The notes beneath the pieces are model-generated. The model was not told the origin of the DNA. It searched no databases and was given only the letters and a program-made list of their open reading frames with translations. From NCBI GenBank assembly GCA_030490835.1, contig CM059975.1:49033174-49097173 (forward strand): a DNA stretch of 64,000 bases, written 5' to 3'. Positions 22,022 to 32,811 of this stretch are shown one piece after another. Origin of the DNA: Annona cherimola. Its lineage: Eukaryota; Streptophyta; Magnoliopsida; Magnoliales; Annonaceae. The translations under genes and the position numbers were made by a program. Within the stretch, counting starts at the first letter, position 1. The number at the start of each line of letters is the position of its first letter.

Positions 22022-24524
22022 TGTGATACCCAGACCCAAGTAAGGCTTATATATATGTATTTGGCATATAAATATGGATCATGTAGGATTTAGTGGAATT
22101 ATGAATGATTTCCTTTGCAATATTGATGATTTATTGCAATTAGGGCAAATGATTATGAATAATGATTATAAGCCAATATAGGTCAATGTGATTAAAGAGG
22201 CTTAATGAGGATTAGGGAATGAGAATATATTGAGAATAATTACCTCATATATTATGGTTTAACTAATTGAGATTATGTTTATAATTATGAATTTAAGGTG
22301 GCAAGTGCTAGGAAATTCATAACTTGACGTCGGTAAGGCAGATTAAGATGAAAATTGAAAGGTAAGCACATAATTTTATGCTTAATCTTATAGAAAAGTG
22401 AGATTATGAAAATTTAGATGGGATTAAGATGAAAATTAATTATTACCATCCAAAATCCAAGGATGACTTCAAATGATCATAACTTGAGCTAGAAAAGTCG
22501 GATTGAGACGAAATTTGAAACGAACGGTTAAAATTATGAGATCAATGCAATGAGAGGCTTTGATTAAGCTAATGATGATGGAATCATGGTTGCACAAAAA
22601 ATGGATGTGCACCATAAAGTAGCTCTCATTTATGTTAAAGTTAAAGTGATTAATTAAATAATTAATGACATAAATGAGGTGTCAAAAGGAGATAATTACA
22701 CATGAATTTTATGAATTACTTAAAATGACAAAATCCATGATAAAATTAAGTGATTAATGACATGATTTAATGGTTAATGGAAATGATTTAGGATAGATTT
22801 TTATGGCACAAAATGCCAAAATCCAAGGCCATATAATGGACAGCAAGATGGGAACTTGAAGATGTGCACATCCAAAGCAGCTTTTGGGATTTTTATTGAT
22901 TTTTTTTAAGGCTAAATGTACCCCTAAATGAGCTCCTAGTTAGGGTAATTAAGTGACCATTAAATAAAGCTGTAATTTTGTGGAAAAAATTACAGAAGGG
23001 GTAGCCATATGGAATGTGTACATAGTGGACAACAACATGAGAGCAATGGAGATGTGGACGTTCAAGGCTGAGATCTGATTTTTTATGATTTTTTTAATAT
23101 GATAAATGGACCCCTAAGTAGGCTATTAGCTAAGGTGATTAAATACCCATAAATTAAAGTTGAATTAGGTGTGAAAAATTACGCCAAAGCTACTGCAAAG
23201 TAGAAGTCAAAGGTGGACAGATTTGTGGTCCCTTAATGACATGAATTTTAATAGATTTTATTTGGATAATTATCAAATTTACTTGTACCATATTTTGCCA
23301 TGTCATCAAAGGAGATAAGCATTCTTTAGTTAACTGCTAATTAATGTGGCAAATGGGCCCCGTAAAGCTAGAAAATCCAACTTATACATAGGTGGTCATC
23401 CATATGGTGAATAGTTAGAGGGAGAAAATGTCAAGGGGAAAAAACCCCCCAAGCAAGACAGTGTGCACGTTCCCATTTTCCAGAAATATGAAGGAAAGAA
23501 AAAGAGGATAAAAAGAGAAGGATAAAGGGGAAGAAAGAAGCCGAATTCAAGTTAGGAAAGTGGAGTTCAAGTTGGATTCAATTCATGTAAGTATATCCCA
23601 TGATTTGAGTTCTTTAATTCTAAGTTTTTACCTCAACTTATGAGTCATGAATTTGATTCATAATGAACCCTTAAAGTATGATTCATGATGCCCTTGATTA
23701 GGCTATTGATTAAGGTTTGAATGAAAAGAATGAAATCAAGGGTTCAAGAGGATGAAAATGGAGATTAGGGTTGAAAATGGGTTGATTAATCTAACTGAAA
23801 TTTCCCTAAACCCCCATATGATGTTGTTGTTTTGATGTGTTATTATGATTACATGATGATTCATGATTAGATGAATTATATATGTTGATTTGGGCTTAAG
23901 TTATGAATTTTAGAAAGGATATGAATTAGGGTTACACATATGACATGATTTCCATGTTTTATGTTAAAAATGATATATGAATTAGCCCAAATGATTTATG
24001 GATGATTAAAGGGGTAAAATACCCTAAATTTAGAGTACTTTGGATGTTCAAAATGGGTTAGAAAGGATTTCCCTAAATCTGATTTTTAGGGGCATACATG
24101 TGGACGCCTAAAGTGGTGCAAGAAGGGTACCCAAAATGTGTATGAAAATTTCTGTTATAAAAGTAAACGGATTATGGAATTTAAATATGTGTTAATACCC
24201 TAAATTTGGGTTAAGAAAAGCATGATTAATTTTTGAAATTTATAGGTTAGAAAATTGTTTTGATTTAAGTGTCAAAAGAGGTGTTGAAATGATGAAAAAC
24301 GGGTCCCAAAGTTGCTGTTTTGGAACCCTATGATGAATGGATTAAAATTCCGAAATCAAACCCTAAATTATATGTTAATTAAGGGGTTTAATCATGCTGT
24401 AATAAGAGACAAGTTGTTGTGTTGAAAAAATTTAAGAAACACATGATCTATATGTTGAAACCTTGCCAGTAAGAGTTTCTATCTTACTGTCGGTCCCAAG
24501 CCCGGGGAAAAAGCGAGGGTTGGC

Positions 24525-27500
24525 ATGTCAGGCTGGCAGTCGGTGCCATTAAAAATCACCACCACATCTCTTATGGATTCTGAAAATATATTAAAAATTG
24601 TTAATGCTAGGGCGTCCCATGTAAGCAACGCGCTGCAGCGGAGCCTGGCTATAGTGAGAAATGAGCAAGGGTTGCTAGGGCGTTTCCCCAGAAGCAACGC
24701 GCTACATCGGAGCCCGGATGTAGTGAGAAATGGGCAAGGGTTTCTAGGGCGTCCCCCCGGAAGCGACGCGCCACAACAACGTCCGGTTGTGACGAAAAGT
24801 CAACAAAGGTTCCCATGCCTTTATGGACGTGGTTTAGGGAAGAAGGTGATATCAAAACGTAAGGTCCGTTTTGCTTCGTGGAATGTTGGGACTCTTTCAG
24901 GGAAAAGTATGGAAGTAGTAGATGTTATGAGAAGGAGAAAAATTAATATAGCATGCCTTCAAGAGACTAGGTGGAAAGGAGAGAAGGCTAAAGAGATTAA
25001 TGGATTCAAATTATGGTATATAGGAAAGGATGATAATAGAAATGGTGTAGGGATAATAGTAGATAACAATTTCATAAATAAAGTTGTAGATGTCAATAGA
25101 GTAAATGATAGAATTATTCAAATAAAACTTGTATTAGGTGCAGAGGTTTTAAATGTGATTAGTGCTTATGCACCACAAGTAAGATTAGATGATAGAATCA
25201 AGAAATAATTTTGGGATGACTTAGATAGTATTATGCAAAGAACATCTAACCAAGAAAAAGTTGTGATAGGTGGAGATTTAAATGGACATGTAGGAAAAGA
25301 GAAGATAGGATATGAGAGAAGTCATGGAGGCTTCGGCTTTGGAATAAGGAACGAAATGGGGAATGCCATTTTGGACTTTGCTATAGCATATGATTTGGTT
25401 ATAGCAAATACCTTATTTCAAAAACGAGATGAACACTAAATAACTTTTAAGAGTGGGACCAATTCTAGCCAAATAGATTTCTTTCTTATAAGAAAATTGG
25501 ATAGATCCCTTTGTATAAATTGTAAAGTTATCCCAGGTGAGAGCTTAGCTATGCAACATAGATTATTAGTGATGGATATATATACACAAAAAGAGTCAAC
25601 AAAAACTAAAGGCAATGTAATTCCAAAAATTAAATGGTGGAATTTAAAAGGAAACAACATATAACTTTTTAGAAAAAGAATGATAGAAGAAGTAAAATTG
25701 GACACACAAGAAGATGGAGTAGAATCGATGTGGGATAAAATGGCAACTAACATAAAAGAAGTAGGGCGAAGTATTGTAGGTATATATAAAAATCGTAGAT
25801 CCTCACATAGAGAAACTTGGTGGTGGAATGAAGATGTTCAAAAAGCTATAAATGATGAACAAGAAAAGTTTAAAACATGGCAGGAAAATAAAAATGATAC
25901 AAACTTACAACAATACAAACTATCAAAAAAAGCTACTAAAATGATTATTAGTGATGCTAAACACAAAGCTTATGAGAACCTATATAACAGATTAGGAACT
26001 AGACAAGGTGAAAAGGGTATTTTTAAGTTGGCTAAATTAAGAGAAAATAAGGGCAAAGATTTAACACATATTAGATGTATTAAAAGTGAGGACCAAAGAG
26101 TTCTAGTCAAAGAAGATAATATCAAGGAAAGATGGAAAACTTATTTTTATAGTTTACTAAATGATACCCCACACGAACAATTAACATTAGATGTTAGTCT
26201 AAATAGGGAAGAAAATAGGAATATCAGTTATTTCACAAAAATTCGAATATCTGAAGTAAAGGAAGCTTTAAGGAAAATGAAAACAGGAAAAGCTTTAGGC
26301 CCAGATAATATACCAATTGAGGCATGGAAGTGCATGGGAGATGTAGGTGCAACATGGTTAACAAATTTTTTTAATAAGATTATAAAAACGAAGTTAATGC
26401 CAAGTGAATGGAGGAAAAGCATTATAGTTCAAATTTATAAAAATAAGGGAGATATTCAAAATTGTGCAAATTATCGTGGAATAAAATTAATGAGTCATAC
26501 TATGAAATTATGAGAAAGAGTAATTGAACATAGACTAAGACGGGAAACTAATATATCTGAAAATCAATTTGGTTTTATGCCAGGAAGATCAACTATTGAA
26601 GCTATTTTCTTACTTAGACAACTATTTGAAAAGTATAGGGAGAAGAAAAAGAACTTATACATGATTTTTATTGATTTAGAAAAAGCTTATGATCAAGTAC
26701 AAAGGAAGTTAATATGGCAAGTGATGAGAAAAAAAGGAATTAATGACAGATACATTGATATTATTAAAGATATGTATGAGGGGGCTGTTACAAATGTGAG
26801 AACCATTAGTGGAGATACTAATGTCTTCCTAGTTAAAATAGGTTTACATCAAGGCTCAACCTTGAGTCCTTACCTTTTTACCTTAGTAAGAGATGAAATT
26901 ACTAAACATCTCCAAGAAGAAGTACCTTGGTGTATGTTATTTGCAGATGACATTGTTCTAAAGATGAAACTAAAGAAGGACTAAATTTAAAATTGAATAG
27001 GTGGGTAGATGCTTTAGAATCTAATGGTTTTAGAATTAGTCGCACAAAAACTGAATATATGAAATACAATTTTAATAATAGTGAGAACCCGGATGAGGAA
27101 CCAATTAAGATTTTAGATCAAGCAGTAACAAGAACTAATCACTTTCGATACTTAGGATCAATAGTTCAAGAGAATGGGGAAATCGAGAAAGATACAATAC
27201 ATAGAATTCAAGCAGGATGGAAGAAATGGAGAAGTGCGTCAGGAATATTATGTGACCGTCGAGTCCCAGTCAAATTAAAAGGAAAATTTTATAAGACTGC
27301 GATTAGACCTGCTATGCTTTATGGGGCAGAATGTTGGGCAGTTAAAGAGCAACATATACAAAAAATGAGCGTAGCAGAAATGAGAATGTTAAGGTGGATG
27401 AGTGGTAAAACAAGAAAAGATAAAATTAGGAATGAAATAATTCAAGAAAACTTAAAAGTGAGACCAATTTATGATAAAATGAGAGAAAATAGATTAAGAT

Positions 27501-27712
27501 GGTTTGGTCATGTTAAAAGGAGGCCTGAAGTCACACCGGTTAGGAAAACAGAGTTTATCCAAGTAGAAGGTGGTAGGAGAATGAGAGGAAGACCCAAAAA
27601 AATATGGATGGAAGTAATTAAACAAGATTTAAAAAAATTACAAATTACTGAAAATTTAGTCTTAAATCGCCAAGAATGGCGTAACAGAATCCATGCAGCC
27701 GACCCCACATAG
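24525..27712 (+). pseudogene. RTE endonuclease-reverse transcriptase, broken ORF
   Basis: The apurinic-type endonuclease is readable: ASWNVGTL, IACLQETRWKG, GVGIIVDN, VISAYAPQ, IGGDLNGHVG and MQHRLLVMD. The RT domain follows: KTGKALGPDNIPIEAWK, NYRGIKLMSHTMKL, ENQFGFMPGRSTIEAI, FIDLEKAYDQV, GLHQGSTLSPYLF and the catalytic FADDIVL. A C-terminal part (RRPVYDKMREN-like, RWFGHVKRRPEVTP, RGRPKKIW) ends at 27712. Stops occur near 25206, 25437, 25660 and 26511, and a one-base deletion just after FADDIVL changes frame near 26963. All other blocks remain in one frame. The protein would nick DNA and prime reverse transcription on the target. Confidence 0.9.
24607..24812 (+). repeat. three ~69-bp tandem repeats in the LINE 5' region
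   Basis: Units 24607-24674, 24675-24743 and 24744-24812, each starting CTAGGGCGT. The unit is close to 23 codons and falls in the ORF frame, giving repeats of the type SNALxRSxxVVRNxQGxLG before the endonuclease. Confidence 0.82.
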
Positions 27713-28267
27713 GTGGGAAATGGCTTATGATGATGATGATGATGATCTATGTTTTGAGAAATGGACATGTATGAAGAAACAAGTATGAATAAATGGTATA
27801 TGGATTATGTGAGTTATTAAAATGAAAAAATACATAAAAACATGATGAAAAATGTGGATTAAGGTACTGTTTTAGTAAATTATAATATTCTCAAATTTTG
27901 AGATTATTATATGATGTCTAAGTTATCAACTAAGTGCTTAAAATGAGCACTGATGTGTAAAAAAGGAAAAATATGTTAAAAATGATAAATAGAGATAATG
28001 AACCTTCAAATAATGATTTAATGAATGATTATTATATGTATGGAAGTTTACCTTACATAATGGTATTAAAAATGAAAGGAATGAATGGATAATGTGATGT
28101 ATAGGTTATGATATATATATATATATATGAATACCCGACTTAAAAGACAAGAGGGTTAAACTAGTATAATGTAAATCCAAATGGATTTATGTAGATTGAA
28201 AAATCCTAAGGGATACAAGCATTAGAAGTTAATGCATATAAATGAAGTGTTATTTTCATTTATCTAG

Positions 28268-28314
28268 GCAAAAGCAAGGAAAAAAATTGAAGAAAGGGAT
28301 TAAGGCGATCTCAG
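28268..28314 (+). other. exon-like island in long LTR 1
   Basis: 47 nt bounded by TTTATCTAG on the left and GTAAGCAAGC on the right. The same length and boundaries are seen in LTR 2 at 35732-35778. A possible upstream donor, GTAAGTAT, is at 23587 after the GA-rich block. Confidence 0.4.
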
Positions 28315-29103
28315 GTAAGCAAGCAAACTTTTCAAATTATTAATTTTTCTCTATATGTTGAAATGATGTTATGTCAATACTTTTATGAATGTTTTACAAG
28401 TGGGCAAGCATAAGTTTTGAAAATAACGGCTTTAATGAAAAGTCGTAAGTTTTGAAAAATGATAGCTTTAATGAAAAGCCTCAATGTTTGCTTCATGGGA
28501 AGCAAACAACACTTTTTAAGATAAAGATTTTATCACAAGTGTTTCCAAAGAATGGGAATGTTTTATGTTAATGAATTTAGGAATTTGCTTATAAGAAAGC
28601 AAGTTCTCCATGATGATATTTTTAAACGATTTTACGTTTTATGTCGATGGTTTTAAAAATTTACTTTCAAGCAAGCAAGTTCTTTATAATGTTATTTCAA
28701 AAGTATTTTATAAGGAAAAGAGAATTTTGCCCTTTTTTACAAAGAGACATTTGTAAATAAGTTTTCAATTATTTTTACAATAATTTGTGATAAATAATTT
28801 TGTTTATGAAAGAAAAAGAAAAGGAGATGATTTATGAAAAAGATTGGTTTTACTATGTCATGATAATTAAATATAAATGATGATTTGGACATAGTCCATA
28901 TGTTTTGAAATGATATTTGAAAAGTTTTGATTTCCTTTAGATAAGGAAATATGTTGAAAATGTTTGAAAAATGTTTATACGGATATTGTTAAAATGGGAT
29001 TTCAGGATGACCAACCCAATAAGTTGATTTTATAAAATGGTTTGATTTCGGGTTGCTAAAATGGCATACAAAAGACTATGCAAGCCCCTCTCTATGTAAA
29101 AAG

Positions 29104-30804
29104 TGTTGAAAACATGTGGAAAATAAGCCAAGTCTATGTTTTGCTGATTAACAAATCAATTTGAGTAAGTTTTGGTTACTAACATGTTTGTGGAAATGAT
29201 TAAAGGTTATACAAATGAAGAGAATGAAGCATGGCAAGTCAAGTCGAATTTCAAGTCGACTCAGACATCGACTTAAGCCAAGTCGATCCCCAAGTCGACT
29301 CCAGCAGCGACTTCAAAATGTCATTTCCTTCCTGAGTTGAAATCGAGAATGAGAGTTGCCAAAGTTGCATCCCAAGTCGACTCCGGTTGCAACTTGGGTG
29401 AAGTCGCAGACCAAGTCGAATTCAGCATCGACTTTGAAACGTCATTTCCTTCCAGAGTTGAAATCGAGAACGAGAGCTGCCGAAGTCGAATCCCAAGTCG
29501 ACTCCGCATGCGACTTGGGTGAAGTCGCAGACCAAGTCGACTTCAGCTGCGACTTCAGTGTGGAAATTTCCGAACGAGTTAACTCAATGACAGATTTGAG
29601 TGGAGATGAAGATCAAGACGACTCAAACACTCAAATGAAGATCAAATGAAGATCAAACCAAGAAGGGTTGCATGAATCCATCATGTTAGATTATGAACAC
29701 ACATTTGGACATCATTAGGCATTCTAAGATTCAAGTATTCAAGATTACAAGGATTCAAAGTTTGCAAGTCACGAAGCTAAAAGGACATCAAGCTAGGATG
29801 ATTATACTGAGTTCCAAAAGATATAATCAAGGGAAGAACAATCAAACATGAAGAAATACAAGCAAGCAAGGCATTACAAAGAACTCCAAGTTCAACTAGC
29901 AAGCTGAAGAAGTGAAGTCACACCCAAAGTCGACTTCACCTACGACTTGGGTCAAGTCGAGGACCAAGTCGACCCAGACTGAAACTTGAAGAAGTTGCGG
30001 AAAGCCAAAGTCGCACCCGAAGTCGACTCCATCTGCGACTTGGGTGAAGTCGCACCAGAAGTCGACTCCACCTGCGACTTGGGTCGCAACGGTCGGAAAT
30101 TTTTCGAACGTTGGCGTATTAAATGCGCACCACCTACTTCCAAACGTTCGGATTCCCTCGCAAATTATATAAGGCATTCAATATGAACGATGAGGGAAGC
30201 TGAGAAATCATTGGATGAGCAAACTCCCATCTCTAAGAGCATTAAGTGATCAAGCCAATATCTAGAAGAAGAACCTTGCTTTCAAATTGCCAAGAGCCGC
30301 TCGTTGAATCTTTCAAACTGCTTTACAAGTTCTTCTCTGCGCCAAATCTGCCTCTACACAACAGTAACGTGTAGAAACTTTCTTTTACTTTTAATTGTTG
30401 TATTGAACTTGATTTAGTTTGGGTAACTAAGATCAAGTGTAAGCAAAGTAGTGTGTAATTGGAGTGGAACTCGTCACCTACTTGTGCTGTGAATTGTTGA
30501 TGCCCCTAGAGCTAGAATCTAGAAGAGAGCAGTGGCTCTAATTGTATTTGTGAAATACATAGTGGAACCCAAGTCACAAGAGGTGTGAGCTTGGAAGAGT
30601 GGAGTAGGGAAGGTTTCCCGAACCACTATAAAATCTTGTTTGTTGATATTTATTTCTACTCTCTGCACTATATTGCTTTCCATTTATTTCTTCATAAAAG
30701 GGGACTAGATTAATCCGGGGTAAAGTTTCTGTTTAAGTTGAAAATTTTAAATACCCAATTCACCCCTCCCCTCTTGGGTAATTTTCATTAACTCGGGACC
30801 AACA
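29104..30804 (+). repeat. copia solo LTR, 1701 bp, TSD AAAAG
   Basis: Starts TGTTGAAAACATGTGG and ends CTCGGGACCAACA. The duplication AAAAG is at 29099-29103 and 30805-30809. LTR 2 shows the empty site near 36545, where the same gypsy text runs through uninterrupted. Palindrome clusters lie at 29237-29560 and 29914-30090. Confidence 0.93.
30166..30172 (+). promoter_or_regulatory. TATA box of the copia LTR
   Basis: TATATAA, kept in the same place in the other LTR copies (TATAAATA at 18113; TATATAAG, TATAAAAG and TATAAAAG on the minus strand at 15166, 41252 and 1490). It is preceded by an inverted repeat CGAACGTTGG...CCAAACGTTCG. Confidence 0.65.
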
Positions 30805-31127
30805 AAAAGGCCACAATAGATATGTGGACAAGAATTTGACCTTGAGGTGGCTGAGAAGGGGATGGCATAATTGCATAACTTTTGTGAGCAAAGAGGCCTT
30901 GAAATGAAAACAAAAAAAAGTTAAGAAATTGCATGGTTTATTTTTGAAAATCCAAAAGTTTTGAAGTTCTTTTATAAAGGTTTTAAGATGTATTATTTCT
31001 CAAACATTTCAAATGTTTATCACAATATTTTACTCAAAATTCTTCTAAAAGAATTTAAGGAAGGTCATCCGAAAACTAGATTTCAAATGACAACTTGTTT
31101 AAAGTGGGTGCGCTCACTTTACAAGTT

Positions 31128-31275
31128 GACACGGACTGCGGTCTGTAATGTTCTTTTTTCAAAAATGATTTTTAAATATACAGACCTCGGTTTGTAATGT
31201 TTTTCAAGAATGGATGCGAACTGCAGTCTGTGATCCCAGTTTATAAGGATACGGGCTACGGTCTGTGATAAGGAT
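31128..31275 (+). repeat. four short repeats GRCTGCGGTCTGTGAT in LTR 1
   Basis: Related phrases recur near 31136, 31182, 31216 and 31256 (GGACTGCGGTCTGTAATG, GACCTCGGTTTGTAATG, GAACTGCAGTCTGTGAT, GGGCTACGGTCTGTGAT). LTR 2 has five at 36885-37045. Confidence 0.65.
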
Positions 31276-31605
31276 GAATGGTGCACCAATACAAGGAATA
31301 GATCGGTTATAGAGCACGATCAGAGATGGACCGAGGCCCACTTTACATAAGGCTAAGTCACTAAGGGATGGTGGGAGGCCAACGGCGCCCTCCCTAAGAT
31401 GGGAGAAGGAGAAAGAACAGTCGTCTGGTTAGCGTGCTATTAAGGATGGATTCTCTTCCAAAAGGTAGAATGATCACTTGCTAAGTGTCACTACTGGATG
31501 GGAAGAAATGCATTTGCTTATGTTTTTCTTTTGAAAAGCCCAAAGAATGAGATATAAAATCATTTTTATGAAAAGTTATCCTAAAGGGATTTTTATGAAA
31601 TGGTT

Positions 31606-32314
31606 ACCCTAAAAATAGGGTGTTTTGCACAAAAGTGTAAATGATAAGGATGAAAGGAAATGTTTTCTATGCAAATGCTTTATGAAAATGGGTTATATAT
31701 TCTATATCTTGTTTGCTATAAACAAGCCTCAAGACGAGGATTATGAAAAGGATTTATGTCAAACTTGGTTTTGGATATAAGAACGTCCATTTCTAAAGTG
31801 CCTAGATGAAAAGTGTTTATGGACATGAGAATGTCCAATGCCAAAGTATTTAAATGAAAAGTGTTTTAGGACATATGAATGTCCATTGCCAAAGAAAGTC
31901 ATGTCAAAAATGTTTTGGGACATCAGATGTCCCTTGGCTATAAGAAATTTATGATGAAGAAATGTTTTTAGACATAAAAATGTCCCTTGCCAAAAAAAAG
32001 CTTATGTGAATAATGTTTTAGGACATGAGAATGTCCTTCTCTAAAAAGGATTTATGAGGAAAATATTTTGGACGTAAAAACGTCCATTGGAAAAAGAAGG
32101 GTTTATGTAAATGTCTTGGAACATTATAAATGTTCACACAAGACCAAAGAAAATTAATTAAAGAGGGTAAAACATATATGTTTTGCCTTAACAAGCCCAG
32201 ACGTGACTTGTAAATGGTTTTTAAGAATGAATATTTTATGAAAATATTCAAGGACATAGAATTGTCCTCATGAACAAAGGATTTTATTATAATGTTTTAG
32301 GACATATAAATGTC
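31606..32314 (+). repeat. run of short hairpins in long LTR 1
   Basis: About every 30-60 bp a short inverted repeat with an A-rich loop occurs. Examples are ACCCTA-AAAA-TAGGGT (31606), CCTC-AAGAC-GAGG (31727), GGACAT-GAGA-ATGTCC (31821 and 32021), GGGACAT-CAG-ATGTCCC (31917), GGACGT-AAAA-ACGTCC (32070), GAACATT-ATA-AATGTTC (32119, inside an outer GTCTTG/CAAGAC pair), a 10-bp stem at 32166-32187, a 9-bp stem at 32229-32249, and GGACA-TAGAAT-TGTCC (32252). The run is conserved in LTR 2. Confidence 0.75.
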
Positions 32315-32432
32315 TTCAAGTAAAAAGGTATTCAAGATGTTTATGGAAAAAGGTTTTCAAGGAAGTCTTGCCCTAATGATAAAATTCTTGCTTATTGAGT
32401 TATCACTCACATTTTGTTTTCCCAAACCTTAG

Positions 32433-32481
32433 ACAAGTACCGGGAAACTCAAGAAGATGTGAACCTAAGCAATGAAGGAAG
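32433..32481 (+). other. second exon-like island in LTR 1
   Basis: 49 nt after a pyrimidine-rich stretch ending CTTAG and before GTACGTGATGG. LTR 2 has the same 49-nt block at 38210-38258. Confidence 0.35.
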
Positions 32482-32796
32482 GTACGTGATGGTAGCCATG
32501 TGGGCTAAAAGAAATGGGATAGCATGATTTAAAGTTCTAAGGTATATTGATGTACATGTGAACTTATTTAGAATTATAAGTTCTATGTGTACCAATGATT
32601 GAATGTATGTATGTATGGAATGAAAATATCATGATTTAGTCAAGAAGACTTTTATTGTAGAAAAACATGATGAGATGCTATGAAATGATATATAAAATTT
32701 ATTACAAGTGTATCACTGCTTGTATGATGAATGATGTAGAATGTAAAGAAATGAATGATGATAGAAAAAAAATTTGGACGAGATCCAATTAAGAAC

Positions 32797-32811
32797 CCCC
32801 CCCCCCCCCCC
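32797..32811 (+). repeat. poly-C run
   Basis: About 15 consecutive C near the LTR 1 end, where LTR 2 has only AACCCGCC. Slippage or an assembly problem are both possible. Confidence 0.7.

Larger units (their letters stand above)
24459..27743 (+). mobile_element. RTE-clade LINE, near full length but inactivated
   Basis: Inserted in the long gypsy LTR. It is flanked by a near-perfect duplication, GATCTATATGTTGA (24445-24458) and GATCTATGTTTTGA (27744-27757), 12 of 14 identical. The 5' part has GTCGGTCCCAAGCCCGGGG and three ~69-bp repeats. One long endonuclease-RT frame follows. The 3' end is short (GACCCCACATAGGTGGGAAA) and closes with a (GAT)n tail. A short 3' UTR with a microsatellite tail is typical of RTE elements. 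Confidence 0.88.

Noticed and set aside
32797..32811. Poly-C run as a regulatory or i-motif element
   Set aside because: Present only in LTR 1; slippage or sequencing error is a simpler explanation.
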